Translations under genes and position numbers: made by a program | In this document: piece after piece, positions 1-12,516 of the stretch | How positions within the stretch are numbered: position 1 is the stretch's first letter | Layout: each line of letters begins with the position of its first letter | DNA from: Xenoacremonium recifei | Lineage: Eukaryota; Ascomycota; Sordariomycetes; Hypocreales; Nectriaceae | Direction of reading: 5' to 3' | Length of the DNA stretch: 64,000 nt | NCBI GenBank assembly: GCA_012184525.1 | Contig: WOFQ01000027.1 | Coordinates: 310,001 to 374,000, forward strand | The notes under the pieces: model-generated | Told to the model about the DNA's origin: nothing | Databases searched by the model: none | What the model saw: only the letters and a program-made list of their open reading frames with translations

Positions 1-286
1 GAAGAAGACGAGGAAAGTGAGTAAAGGGAAAAGTTGTAAGAATGTCTGGGTATTTGTATTTGTATTCATATTGATGAAAGCGATCGAGTAAACTGCTAGA
101 GTGCAGCGTTGGAATAAATTTATGACCATCTAGTCTACCTACTATGAATTGTCCTTTCTGATAACATCCTTCACTAATCTATAATCTCTAACATCTTTCC
201 CATCTAACGTCTAGTTGTTGATTTCTATCCAATACTCTTGTGTTTCTTAGTTCTAGAGACTACCGAATCAAGCCTCTTTCATCAGA
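1..286. other. 3' flank of the ABC transporter gene
   Basis: AT-rich sequence beyond the stop codon of the minus-strand ABC transporter gene. I see no coding region, RNA gene or repeat in it. Confidence 0.5.
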
Positions 287-3200
287 TTATTCTGACCTCG
301 CGCTCTTGGTCTTCTTGCTTCTAAGCTTCATCATGAGGAAGACCAGGGCATACGATGAAATACAAAACAGCGCTGTAATCCCAGTCTAAAGGCAAAATTA
401 GTATAGGATAACGATAAAAGGGGGCCAGAATGCTTACATCACGCCATCCGTAATATTCTGCCTTCAGATTAAAGGTCTTAGCATAGTCGGCGCCAGTTGA
501 GTAGGAGCAGTAGTCGCAAGTCCCAGTCGAGCTCGGATCGGCAACATATCCAGCATTGGCACTCAGGAAGTCTGCCATATACTGGCCGCAGGTCTGACCA
601 TCGGGGACACTGAAGGAGGTAAACTCGTCTGACTTGCAAGTCACTTTGACGTCCCAAATGATGGTCCCCAGAAGTCCGCCAACCAGGTAGTTGAAGGGGT
701 CAAGGTAGTAAAGCCAGTATTTCCAAAATGGCTGCATAGATGCGTATGGTACGACAACGCCACAAAAGGAGATGAGGCCAGCGCCGATGAGCACTGGGTT
801 CATGATGGCCGCAGCATATTCGTTAGGCGCATACGCAGCAATAGCCTGGCCGATGGAGGTGTAGAGAAACTCGTAAACTGAGAATTTATGTCAATACGCC
901 GTCTCAATGAAGCCTCCCGCCAACTTACAGATCATTTGAAGGTAAATATGACCCGAGATACGAGCCTCAACCGGGAATCCACAGGTAAAGTACCAACAAG
1001 CGAAATACAACGTCGCGCAGATGATCAAGTATGGGATCTCGGAAACGGTCTGCGCACCAATAAAGGCAATCCAGTGGTAGGTTTTAGACTTAGAAGAATG
1101 TTAGGATCCTAGGTATTCACCGCTTTTGCACATTTTAACATACCTTTTTCTCTCTGGTTTCGAAGAGATCGCGGTTGTGCAAGAAGAATGGTTGCATTTG
1201 ATTGATGCATCCGGGGGCAACAAAGATGAAGTTGAAGATAGCGAACAGCCTGAGCTGAAGAGAGAAGGTTCCGTCATCAATCATCCAAAAAGTGAATCCA
1301 CTGAAGAGGGCTGCGAAAATATGCAGGTTGATCTTGTTCCATACATAGTCCTGAAATGTTGTTAGTATTCGCTTGGCCATACTCATTCAAAGAACGCCCA
1401 GTGCCTTACCGGAGATCGCCAGAGTTGAATCATCTGACGGTGTAGCACGACCTTCCATTGGAAGAACTTCGACGCTGCAAAGCTAGCCGTATCTTCCTCC
1501 TCATTATCGGCCTGAGCAAGAGCCTCCTTGTTCAAACTCTCAAGCTTATCCAAAGCTCTCTGTCTCTCGGGTGACTGCTTCCACACATCAACCCAGTCGA
1601 TTTTGACTTCAGTGTTCCCTTGGATGACTTCAACGATGTGTTCAGCAGGGTTGGCGCCTTCTGGACAAGGAGCGCCATTTCGAGCAAAGTAGTCAAGCAG
1701 AGTGGCGGACTGCTTCCCGGCTGTACTTCATTAGTCTTTTTCCATAGACAGGTCTGTACAAACTTACTTTGCCCGAAATATGCCATGCGGCCACCCTTTG
1801 CCAATAGGAGCAGGGAGTCAAAAGCTTCGAAGAGTACTGCAGAGGGTTGGTGAATGGTGCACAAAACAGCCTGCCCACCATCAACCAGGCGACGCATGAA
1901 GCGAACAATATTATACGCGGACTGGCCATCAAGTCCGGAGGTAGGCTCGTCGAGAAACAGGAGTGTGGGTTTCGCCACCAGTTCAACTCCAAGAGTGACT
2001 CGCTTTCTCTGTTCAATACTGAGACCAGCGCCTGGGGCTGAAATTCTCTATTAGTACGAAGTCACGACCATAAGGTTAGGTTTGCTCACTTCCGATGAGT
2101 GCATCACAAATATCATCAAGCTCAAGCAATTCGATGATGTGATCGACGTAGGCCAGCTTCTCCTTGTAAGGGACTTCTCTTGGCTGCCGTAGAACCGCAG
2201 AGAATATCAAAGCCTCTCGCACGGTAGAGGTCGCTTCATGGACATCCATTTGCTCGCAATAGCCGGTCATTCTCTGAAAGGAAATCCCCTGTGGTTTTCC
2301 ATCGATGAGAATGGACCCGTAGATTTCACCAAAATCCTTCCGTTGCGCAAGAACGTCCAAAAGACTATAAGGGTGTCAGTTAAAGGAGTCGCTAAACTAG
2401 TCCTAGCGATGGATGGAATCTTACGTTGTCTTTCCAGCTCCCGAAGCGCCCATGAGTGCGACGAGGTTACCAGGCTGAACGAACCCAAAGACTTTGTCAA
2501 GAAGCTGCTTTTGGGCACCCTGATACTTAACAAAATAGTCTAGATCATGCCAGGAGAAAGTCGATTGCTTCGCAGAATCAGACATTAGCTGCACAGAACG
2601 ATCCGAGTTTTGCGAGGCGTCCTTCTCAACATCCCCGATCTTACGCGTAGAGGCTCCGCGCTTATATAGGAGAACGGACGAACCGCCCTGATTCTTTCGC
2701 AGCTCGAAACCAAGCGCGGTAACGGCGATGAAGAACAGCCAGAAACCAATTACAACACCGAAGCCTCGCCAAATGTGACCGACGGCATAGCCGTACTGAT
2801 GGTGAATGTAATCGACGCCGTTTATGAGTCCATCCGCATCGCTTCCAAAAACAGTGCATCCCCTTGCGCTAGATATCTGGTTGTCGTAGCCGGCGCCGAA
2901 TGGGACATATTGAGGTGCAACGCAGTCGAGTTCCAGACCTTGGAATTCGTTTGCCATAAGAGACTCAAAAGCGTACGCACCAGGGTTCAGATAGAAGATC
3001 CATCGGAACCATGGATGCATTTTCTCAAACGGAATCAGGTAGCCTTGAAAGACGTTAGAAGAGTCATAGTAGCAATCTCGAGAACTCAAGCACTTACCTC
3101 CATACACGAAGAATATTGTTGACAACAATCCGGTTAGCTGACTGGCGGTACCGAAGTGGTTAAAGATGGCGCCGACTGCTCGGAACATCTGAACAAAACA

Positions 3201-5149
3201 GAGCGTGCTGGCGTTGACTACAATCCAGAAGGTAAAGAACTTTCCAGCGTCAACCTGTAGATTTGCCATGAAGTAAATGATTAAGCTAAAGCATGTCACC
3301 TGTATGAGCACGATAGGAATGTCCGTAATGGCGTTTGCGATACAGAACGCGGTTGGTCTGTAAAACCCCAATCGCTTGTGTCGGTCAAGAATAGGTCGAC
3401 CCATGAATGATGCTGTTGTCTCAGACATGGATTCGAGCAAAAAATAAAGAACCGGGAAGAATAGAACACCAGGGCGGAGAAAGATCGACTCGCTCGTTTG
3501 TGGAAGGTTGTAGAACAGACTGCCGCAGACCAGAGCCTGTATGATAGCGCTGATCACCTTGACCGCAAGAGAAATACGATCACCCATCATAATCTGGAAT
3601 TGCCTGCACGTTGTCAGACTTGATGATTCCCTTATAGGTGTTAAGGTCGAAACTTACCGAACCGTACAATTAGCGATTTGCTCTCGCAACCCTGCGGTGT
3701 ACACGCCTCTCTTGCCGGTCTTTAGCTTTCGTTGCCTCTTTTCTCTTTCGACAGCCATCCTCAAGTCATCGATCTGATGGTCCATGTTCTCGGGTGGAAG
3801 AAGCGCCTGCCTCATGCTCTCGCAGGTCTGGCTGTCTCTATAAACGCTCTCAAACTCCTCCGGGGTCGTGGGCACGCTTCCTTCAAAGCCGGGAGCAATC
3901 TCACGCTCGGTCTTGACAGTGACGGAGGTCAGAAAGTCGGCGATGTTTGCGCCGCGAGGACAAACAAATCCCAACTCCTCGAAGTAAGCTTTAGCCGTGG
4001 TGTTTGGTCCGTAGTAGATGACTCGACCGTCAGCAAGCACAAGCACCTTGTCAAAGGTATCATAAATTCCATTTCCGGCCTGGTAAGTTGTGACGACGAT
4101 TGTTTTGCCGTTGTTATCAGCATTGCGTCGTAGCGTCTGAGAGAATTCAAGGGCAGTCTTGGAATCAAGTCCACGTGTCGGCTGGTCCCAGAACTGGAGC
4201 GGAGCCTGGAAAGTCGTTTGTTAACGTTGCATCATGGAAAAGTTCTGTCCAATATCTTACCTGGCTAGCCATAACTTCGGCAAGGGAGACGCGCTTCCTC
4301 TCACCACCGGAGACACCTCGAATGAACTCGTTCCCCACCAGCGTTTTCTTTGTATGTCCAATTCCCAACGAATCGAGTATGTGGTTTCGCATATCCTCTA
4401 CAAAATGGTGTTTCTTCTCAATGTGTTCTGGTCGCTCGCGAGGGACTTTGTTTCGAAGGGCAAACTTCATTGTTTGGTTGACGGTCAAGGTCGGGAAATG
4501 GATATCATCTAAGCAACCGTCAACTATGAACCACAACCACGCGGATGACCAAAGTTGGTCGAATATTGCCTACCTTCTGTGTTGAACACAATCTGCTGTC
4601 GAAACTTCTTGGCTTTGATATGGTCCATGTTTCCGTATCGAGTTTCCCCGACAACCTCCTGGAAGGACTCACGGTGGTTCGACAACACTCGCAACAGGCT
4701 TGTGCAGCCAGCGCCAGGCCGGCCCAAAACGAGGAGCTACAATCTTAGCGATGTGACTGTAGTTCTTGTTCTTCTGGCTTACCATTTCTCCGGGGTTGAC
4801 TTGTCCTGTAATCTCATGCAGGATGGTCTGGTCATAGCTCTTAGTATGGATGACTTCCTCCGGGCGAGATCGCGAGATCTTGAGATCTTACCCTCTTTGG
4901 TCGATCGATACCGCCAAAAATACCCTTCAACTGCCGAGGGTCCACTCTTGACCAAAGCGTCTCGCCCAACGCTTCATCTGGAGCTGTAACTCGGACCGTC
5001 AGGTCTCGAAATGTTAGGGAGAGTCGCTTCTGGATATGTTCCTTGCCACGTTCCGCATCCCCATTCTCTGCTTCCCAATTCGTGTCACTCGACGACCTAA
5101 AGTTTGTCTCATGGTCATGAAGGACCATCTGGTTTTGTGGTTCTGCCAT
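287..5149 (-). CDS. PDR-type (ABCG) ABC multidrug transporter
   Basis: Full-size pleiotropic-drug-resistance pump of the plasma membrane, expected to export xenobiotics such as azoles (family knowledge). It starts MAEPQNQMVL at 5149 and is split by about a dozen short introns. The order is the PDR one: NBD1, membrane domain, NBD2, membrane domain. NBD1 has the degenerate Walker A GRPGAGCTS near 4720 and the signature VSGGERKRVS near 4310. NBD2 has Walker A GASGAGKTT near 2430, signature LSIEQRKRVT near 2010 and LLFLDEPTSGLDG near 1950. This asymmetry is typical of the family. The last intron is 386..437 (GTAAGC...TTTAG). After it the protein reads GITALFCISYALVFLMMKLR and stops at 287-289, so the longer open frame ending at 321 is intron read-through. 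No lesion was seen. The precise substrate cannot be read from sequence. Confidence 0.9.
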
Positions 5150-6481
5150 CTTCTCTTTGAGTCAACGTGTCAATGCTGATTGTTGGCCACCTGCTGTTAG
5201 AGTCCACACAGGTCAGCTTGTCGACACCAAAGGCAGGCAAGCAATCACCTGTACAAGTCCGGCATCTCTCTAAGCTCTAATGATTCATCTCCTCAAACCT
5301 ATATAGTCTGTCCATATCAGAATTGCAAATAATGTACATGTACTTTGTCATCTGGCAGCCGTACTTCCGCAATTCCGAATTTCCAGCGACCGTATATCCG
5401 GGCGAGAACCACAACTCCAGGCATCTCTCCGGCAATCGCAGAGTCTCAACGAATAACAGCACATGAAATGAGATGAATAGAGCCGCTTCGGAGTCCGGCA
5501 GCTTGACTAATGGCACTTCATCCCAGCATAATTTGCCGATCGCGGCACATGGGGATTTGTCAGGGCGCAACTTATCTCTACCCTTGATTCGCGGTGAGGG
5601 AGCCGGCCAACGAGATTGCCCTACGTCAGGACGGGCGTTTTGGGCCTCCACTAATCCACGAGTGACTCCGAGATACCAGAGACGTAATTCCACGTTTTCC
5701 GGGCCTCTGATGCGTGTTTGTTGAGTTCATTCCACGTGCTTCAGACCATCAACGTGGGGTGTTGCGCGTGAGGACTCCTGCCCGGCCATCACGGTCCGGA
5801 ACATTTCGAGATAAACGTCATATTGGATCTTTGTATAACATGATTAGAGAGGTTTAGCTTCTGTGCAAGGGTATTGTGTAGAGTGTGTGACATCCACCAT
5901 TGTCCGCAGGCCATTTGTCTCGTCTTTACTTTTCGTGGTACCGGGTAGGTGAATGTTTTTTCTGAACCTGACGCGGCGCGTGAACTGAGAATATTCCAAT
6001 GAATCGAGCACAAAAGCTTGGGTTGTAGAATTGAGATGTCAAAAGTTTTTGTGCAAGCTTAGAAAGGCCTTATGGCTTGTTGTTCGCCAGTATGCGAGGG
6101 TTAAAAGCAACTTTGTCGAATAAGACGAGTTCTTCTGGGCTTATCCTTAGCGAAGCAAATTTCACACCTCATTTTTGCCATGCAACAGACAAACGTGCAC
6201 GAACATGCAAACACAACCACCATTTCCACGTTTGCAACATGAGATATGAGTCATTTACACGCCATTATCGCAGTACTGACTGATTTGTCCAAGGTTTGTT
6301 TGATGATTTTGGCCTGGGCCGCATCGAAGTTTCCACAGAGTCTGGAACATGGATAGCTGAGACCAACAGGCTGAGTCTGAGAGGAACTACAGGACGTACA
6401 CTTCAGAGGGCAAACAGCACGCGATACAAGTCTCAAGGGGTATTATTATTTTACAATTCGTGATAATACACACTTCCCTGC
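5150..6481. other. Intergenic region upstream of the ABC transporter gene
   Basis: About 1.3 kb between the start of the ABC transporter and the end of the Zn2Cys6 gene, both on the minus strand. It must hold the transporter promoter. Several CCACGT-type E-box-like words occur near 5690-5760. No convincing coding region was found; the open frames here lack codon bias or family motifs. Confidence 0.4.
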
Positions 6482-8700
6482 CTAGGAAGTGAAGTTGAAG
6501 GTCTGATTCGGATCGATTGACAGGAAGGCCTCCATATCCATCGATCCGAAGTCAATATCCCATCCCACGTCAGCGGCAGTGAAGTCCATCTGCTCCTCGC
6601 CCTGCATCACCGACGGCGACTGTCCATTCAGCCGCCCGTTCATAAACGAACCAAAGGGCATAGACGGATACATAAATCCCGGCGGCGGCTCTCGGACAGC
6701 ACTGGTGGGGGCGTTGGGGCCAAGATTCCCTCCCATGGCCGGAAGGGAGGTCTTCCGGGTCTCCTGATCGCCCAGATTCGGATCCACCGGAGGAGTCTGG
6801 AGCTCAAAGTCCGGGATTACGGAGCGGACCATCTGCTCTATCGCGGCGATGGTCGTGGGCAGCTGCAAGGTGGGCGGCTGGCCAGGGGTCTTCCGTGCCG
6901 AGTCTGGCAGCATGGATCGGAGACATCGCAGACCGGACCGAATCCAGGGGAGGTTTCGGTGAGAGTTGTTGCACCCAGGCTCCTGGATCAAGTCAAGGGC
7001 CAAGACGTAGCAAGACCCTTCAATGAAGAAGCCGTGATACTTGATGTCCTAGAGTGATGATCAGCGCAAGGATCTCCGGCTAAGGCTGGACCTTGACTTA
7101 CATGGCACAGGATGTTCTGCTCGCAAGCTCCAGACAGAAACCCAATTGTATTCCGAGCAGCATCCAGACAGTATTCGCATGCGCTGTCGAGCCATGCCGG
7201 AGGTGTATGCGTGCTGTCTGTAGAGCCGTTAGTTCCAGATAAGCTCTCCTGCCGGAGCTTTGTTCGCAGGATGAGAAATGGTCGGAATGTCAACAACAAC
7301 GTGTGATGGTACATGGTCGAGACCATGGCCTGACACACTCCAAGCTCTCCCGAGCTGAGATCCCCGACAATCCCAAACTTCATGTCCTTCAGCTGCTGTT
7401 CTGCGAACTGATGAAGTTCTCGCCGTATCTCGTTGGCAGCAGTCCACACCGGCAGAAGCGAATCATGTCGCGGGGCGTAGATGCGATGCACACACTTAGA
7501 CATGAGTCGAGATAATGTGACGAGTGCCTTGAGAAACTTTTGATCGCTCGGTACTTGTACTGAAGGCCCTGGATCTGGTATTGAGCTGGGACGCCCGACA
7601 ACGAAGCAATTCCAGGTTTCCCAGAAGTAGAGACTCCAGAAGGTTATGAGTCGCTGTTGAGCGTCCTCATTGATCTGGCTTCCATTCCCATGAACAGCAA
7701 CTCCTTTGTGTAGACCTGCAGCGACAGCTTTCCTAACTGCGGTACCTATTTGAAGGAATGTTGAGTTTGGGCGCGCCCTTTCGGATTGAAGATGGCCCAT
7801 GATGAGGTGAACTTGCACCACTTGGACGTTGACCACCTCGTCCAGCTTGGCGATCCCCAGCTTGGCCTTCTGGAAGAAAAATTCGGCAATGGCTTCTTCG
7901 CCTGTCATATAGGCGCCAATGGCTATTGCGATAATAATGATGATGGTTTCTGGTGAGTCGGGGGCGAAAATGGCGGGGGGTCTGAAGAGGTCCTCGAGGC
8001 GTCGGCGATAGGCGTCCTTGCTCATCACAGGCATGCCATGCCAATATGTTGACAAGTACCTTTCTAGTAACCTCCTTGCTGTCGCGGGATCCAACATGAT
8101 CGCAGAGTATCCCTCTGCCAACGCGACAGGCTGTTGCGCATCCGCAAGGTCCCCGAAGAACAGTCTGCGATGCCGGAAGAGATCCAGGCCCGGCCCAACC
8201 TCCTCCACGCCGCCCTCCCGCGACGGCGAGCTGGGTCGCGTGCCCTCAATCTGGTGATAGATCGAGTGAAGCAGTGCGAAATTCGACGACGGCCCGTAGT
8301 ACAGTTGCAGCAAGCATGAGGGCGAGGCGCGATGCGTGGCCGCCACGCTGTGAATCTGGATGCTCCTCTCACGCCCGGATCCCGGCGCAGATCCCGGCGC
8401 AGGCGCTGTTGCAGAGTAGAAGCCATTCGCAGCTCCTACAGCCGGCAAGCCCTCCTCGGACGCGTCCACCGAAGACGCCGGGTTCATGTGCATCATCGCC
8501 GCAGCTGGCTCACTCGCGCCCGCCAGCTTGTTCTTGCGCGCGCGATTCCGGGCCTTTTCACGATAAACGCAGTCGACGCCGCGGGTTTTGCACCGCTCGC
8601 AGGGGATCTCGCCATTGCAGCGGATCTTCTTGGCCCGGCACTCATGGCACGCCTTGGAGATCCGCCATTTTGTCGCATTCATGGTGGGTGTTGGCGGCAT
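6482..8700 (-). CDS. Zn2Cys6 fungal-specific transcription factor
   Basis: Nuclear DNA-binding regulator of about 721 aa. Exon 1 is 7102..8700 and exon 2 is 6482..7048, with an intron at 7049..7101 (GTAAGT...CTCTAG). The N-terminal binuclear zinc cluster is complete: Cys18, 21, 28, 34, 37 and 44 in the CX2CX6CX5CX2CX6C spacing. It is followed by a basic linker (RKNK) and a proline/alanine-rich stretch. The middle carries the fungal-specific TF domain, with GTAVRKAVAAGLHKG matching the typical 'AxRxAxxxGLH+' helix. The C-terminus is acidic and phenylalanine-rich (FGSMDMEAFLSIDPNQTF), as in activation domains. Its nearest neighbour is the PDR pump, so it may control that gene, but that is inference only; the two are not divergent. 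Confidence 0.88.
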
Positions 8701-8939
8701 CTTGAGATCTTCGCGGCAGCGGAGAGAGATGTCGTCGCGTTCGTTCAGTGGATGAATTGCTCAGTAATCAGTAATCAGTGGTCACAGGGTTGCATTATTA
8801 GTGCATAAAACATTGTGCCCTATTTGCCTGCTCTGTTATCAGATCCATGTTATTCCCGCCAACAAGCTGATTCGATCCCAAGTCAATCTTCTCATTCCAG
8901 ACCAGACCATCCAAAAACTCCTTACCACGGCATTTATTC

Positions 8940-11822
8940 CTAGTCTCCTAGCAAGGTCTGCCCATTTGCACCATTGAAAAGCGGCCAGTTCCTCAATACA
9001 CGCGGGACCTGGAATTTCTCCCGGTTGCTAAACTCTTGAGCAACGCACTTTAGGAGTTCCTCGTCTTCGCTCTGCAGCAACGCAAGTGTCAGCTCCAACC
9101 GCTTGTTGCGAGTATCGTTGCGAGTTCTGGGCCCCTTGTATATCCTTTCATATAGAGGACACTCGGCCGCTCCCAAAGTCATTTCGATGACCTGAAAGAT
9201 CCCGATGCAGTCGTTCACCATCCACGGGAATTCATTCCCCGAAATTGCATCTGGGCCTGCAATGTCAAGCGTAAGATCGTGCTCGATGAGCCCTAGTGGA
9301 TGACGTGCAATCATTTTGCCACCCATTCCGTCCTGTAAAATCCTTAGGGCTTTCTCTGGGTATTCAGGGTATTGCTCTTTCAGAGACTCTAGGAGCGAGT
9401 CCGATATCCCTCGAGTCTGCTTCCGCTGGACATTTATGACAAACTTCGTGAGTACATTTGCATCAAGACCACCCTCGATAGCTCGCCGGATGAGTGTTTC
9501 ATCCTTGAACCGAGGCTCATGAGTGACCCGGTCCTTGACCATCTTGCACTGTGAGAGTCGATATAGGAACAGAAGGCTATTGACTGGAACATCCTTGTCA
9601 GGGATTTTGTTTATGTCCCAATCTGCCTTCCTGAATAGATTCAGATATGAGCTTTGCCGAAAATGGCGGTTGGACTCCAGTACGAAAATGTCATGAAAGT
9701 TTGGTTCCGAGCTCAACCTCCTTTTGATGTCGAGTGTGCGTACGGGGATGAACTGCAGCGAGGGCGTATAGCGATTCGTCAACGCCCTGTGAAAGGCAGA
9801 AGTTGGGACTTCGCCATTCGCGAAGAAACACTTCCGGAACATTCGTTCAAACCTTCCTAGCAATTCGTAGGGCTTCAGGTAGCCCCTTTGAACCAGCATG
9901 TTGTGAAGATGAATGATCAAGAGAGGCTCCGAAAGGCGGTCTAATAGTCTCAAGCCTATGTCGTAGCATATCTCAAGACCTTCCATCAAGCCAGTGGCGC
10001 AGAGATATGGAGAGTAGTTCCATAATCCGTTCCTTTCTTCTGTAGGGAACACTGACTCAGGGATACCAGATGGAGGTTCAGTTGTGAGGCTAGGGCCTCC
10101 AAGCCAATGCTCAAACTCCGACGATACCATATTCAAGGTTTCCTTGGCGTTACCGAGCATGGCCTTCTCACCGCTCCATCTTTTAGTGGCCCAGAGTAGT
10201 TTATCCAGAGTTTTAAAGCCCTCGATCAATCCTCCCCCATTGCCGTTCTCGCATCCGCCCATGAAGTAATCAAGGTCACCCCTCAGCTCTTTTTCTGAAG
10301 GATAGTCTCTGAGCACATGTTTATGTTGATGGTCTTTGATTGATGGCACGGGTATCCACCCTCTCCATGCAGCCCAGGAATCTGCAATGCACTGCACCTG
10401 GAAGACAAGGTGAGGCCATATCTGTTCGCGAACGTTGGTTCCGGGTTTTTGCATAGCAAAACCCGTGATCTCACTGGCAAAATCAGCAAGTCCGTACAAC
10501 CTTCTCGCCTTGTAGCAGGGCCCGGTACGGGACCAATCGACCTCTTCCAGAACATGATCTTCTCCTCTCTTATTGATTGCCTCGGTGATCGGCGACGCAT
10601 AGAAATTGACGAGGTCATAGAGCCAAAGGATTATAAACCTACGGCGCCATTCTAATCGTTCTTCTGGCGTCGCCAGTTTTAGACCGAGGTCTGGCTTCCA
10701 GTGTTTGAGCTTGGCCTGCATCGCCTTCGTTGGTTTGCCGCTTCGGGTTACCTGATAGTCTTTGATGAAGCTGAGGAGACTCTCATACGCATAAATAAAG
10801 AGGTCTTCCTTGGTTTTCATAACTCCCTCAACTACTTGCTTTGTTGAAGGGATATCCTTTGGAAGAATAGCAATATTTCCATTTTCCAGATATGAGAATC
10901 TTGGAACAAATCTGGTTATGATCTTTTCGTACGAGTCGTTTCCGGGGTAGTCGATGAACATAGTTTGTGCACTCTTCCGTACCATAGCTGTGGCAACGGT
11001 GCCGAGTACACCAGCAACAGCGCTGTTGAGGTTTCTGCGCATCACACCGTCCCATGTATGCTGCATTCTCAACCGGTGAGCATTCCAGGCCATCATGGCC
11101 CAAGTCGCTGCCATCAAGTAGTCCAAGCCGAGCTGGTCGTCGCCCAGGATCTTGTATTCCTCTAGAGAAAGATCTTTGATCGCACCATCTCGAGAGGCCT
11201 TCTGTTGCCTCTTAGATTTTTGTCCCTTTCTGCCTTTTTTCCCATTTGCCGAAAATGCTCGAGACCGGGATTTGTGAGCCGCAGATGCTTCTTGCGGCAT
11301 GGGAGTGTTGTCTTCCTCGGAGCTACCTTCTTCAGTGCCCTCGACTGTCAAGGCACTGAATTTGCTTTCGAGAAAGATCCTCGGTAGATCTGCGTCTCCT
11401 TCGAGTATTTCATCATCTGAAGACCTGCTTTCACGCCACTCGCTACCCCCAAGGATCAAAAACACCCGTTCAAGGCTGTTGATAAAGTATTTGTGCGTCC
11501 TAGTGCCATGTTCGAGCTCTGGATTTGGAGCGAATGTCGCAAGGTTGTGGTAAGTTTCCCAAACTTCATTCCGAGCTTTAATGACAGATTCAAATAGTCG
11601 AAAGACGATGTCGGGTACGGGAACACTGCGCCCAGCAATTCGTTCTGACATGGTGACCAGCTCGACAACGGTGAACTGACCCGTGATCAACCCCGTTGGG
11701 GGCCGCTTTGCCTCACGTGCCTCAGACCTGATCAAATTGTTTGACTCAAGAGTGATCCATTGAAGAAGACATTGCGTTTCCAGTTTGTAAGAGCGATACG
11801 AGTCGAGGGTCTCGTCGTCCAT
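8940..11822 (-). CDS. Large DUF6604-like fungal protein of unknown function
   Basis: Single uninterrupted frame of 960 aa with no intron, starting MDDETLDSYRSYKLETQCLL. The N-terminal block, with a YKxxTxxLLxWL pattern and then a region ending in aromatic/charged helices, resembles the N-terminal domain called DUF6604 in fungal proteins (recognised from memory, not searched). A basic lysine-rich linker (KKGRKGQKSKRQQKASR, about residues 190-210) could act as a nuclear localisation signal or be disordered. The remaining 700 residues are mostly helical in character and I recognise no enzyme motif. I see no signal peptide and no membrane segments. Molecular role unknown. Confidence 0.75.
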   Translation of the reverse strand: MDDETLDSYRSYKLETQCLLQWITLESNNLIRSEAREAKRPPTGLITGQFTVVELVTMSERIAGRSVPVPDIVFRLFESVIKARNEVWETYHNLATFAPNPELEHGTRTHKYFINSLERVFLILGGSEWRESRSSDDEILEGDADLPRIFLESKFSALTVEGTEEGSSEEDNTPMPQEASAAHKSRSRAFSANGKKGRKGQKSKRQQKASRDGAIKDLSLEEYKILGDDQLGLDYLMAATWAMMAWNAHRLRMQHTWDGVMRRNLNSAVAGVLGTVATAMVRKSAQTMFIDYPGNDSYEKIITRFVPRFSYLENGNIAILPKDIPSTKQVVEGVMKTKEDLFIYAYESLLSFIKDYQVTRSGKPTKAMQAKLKHWKPDLGLKLATPEERLEWRRRFIILWLYDLVNFYASPITEAINKRGEDHVLEEVDWSRTGPCYKARRLYGLADFASEITGFAMQKPGTNVREQIWPHLVFQVQCIADSWAAWRGWIPVPSIKDHQHKHVLRDYPSEKELRGDLDYFMGGCENGNGGGLIEGFKTLDKLLWATKRWSGEKAMLGNAKETLNMVSSEFEHWLGGPSLTTEPPSGIPESVFPTEERNGLWNYSPYLCATGLMEGLEICYDIGLRLLDRLSEPLLIIHLHNMLVQRGYLKPYELLGRFERMFRKCFFANGEVPTSAFHRALTNRYTPSLQFIPVRTLDIKRRLSSEPNFHDIFVLESNRHFRQSSYLNLFRKADWDINKIPDKDVPVNSLLFLYRLSQCKMVKDRVTHEPRFKDETLIRRAIEGGLDANVLTKFVINVQRKQTRGISDSLLESLKEQYPEYPEKALRILQDGMGGKMIARHPLGLIEHDLTLDIAGPDAISGNEFPWMVNDCIGIFQVIEMTLGAAECPLYERIYKGPRTRNDTRNKRLELTLALLQSEDEELLKCVAQEFSNREKFQVPRVLRNWPLFNGANGQTLLGD

Positions 11823-12516
11823 GGTCTCGATGGATCGATCGATGCGCGTTCGGCTTCGAGTGCCAGGTTTTGGTTACCTAAGACCGCAACCTATCGAGAA
11901 TCGGTTTCGGGACTCGAAATCGGGTATTTGCAGGACTTCTGATGTGGGAAAGATCGGACGAGGCTTTGGGAGAATGAGGCCCAACGAGGTACACGAAGTT
12001 GGGCTGAAGTGTGACTGCGGGGTTGTACAGTGCAGTAACTCGCACAGTATCGCAGTCAGACGGCCGAATTTGTTGGTCTTCTTAACAATTTGTCGAAATT
12101 GGCGTCTATGGTCCATCATTTCCAAGCGATAATCAGGCAAGTTCTGCATCCTGAGTCGTTTGACGATATTCCCACTGAGTTCTTGGAACAACTCCACACT
12201 CAAACTCCAAAGTTTGGCTGAGAATCAGAACAATTTGGCCGAATCTGAAATGGACCGAAAGCTTGTCCTTTAACAGTTGGACACAGTGGGAGCTCCGAGT
12301 TGCTGACTGCCTGCAGATGGCCTGTCACCCTCCTGCAAGAGTGATTGGGTAGCCAGGATGTGACGACTGCTCTGGCGCCTAAATTTGTGCTGGACGCCAC
12401 AGCTTCGTTTTTATGTGATAAATCACGTGTATAGATATGCATTTGCCGTAGAGCTTTGCGTCCTAACGATGGTTATGCGCGACTCGAGGGGACTAGACTG
12501 GGATTCCAAAGCCGCT
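11823..12516. other. Intergenic region with no supported gene
   Basis: About 700 bp between two minus-strand genes. It holds the promoter of the DUF6604-like gene and the 3' flank of the UPF0303 gene. Open frames here have no recognisable motif and overlap each other on both strands, so I call none of them. Confidence 0.4.

Noticed and set aside
321..436. C-terminus of the ABC transporter reading SILAPFYRYPILILPLDWDY
   Set aside because: This is read-through of the last intron (386..437); splicing gives a normal terminal helix and stop at 287-289.
8274..8808. Two long plus-strand frames opposite the Zn2Cys6 gene
   Set aside because: They are antisense shadows of a GC-rich coding region with a clear zinc cluster on the minus strand.
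11874..12203. 109-codon minus-strand frame upstream of the DUF6604-like gene
   Set aside because: No motif, no splice-consistent extension and a competing plus-strand frame of equal length.
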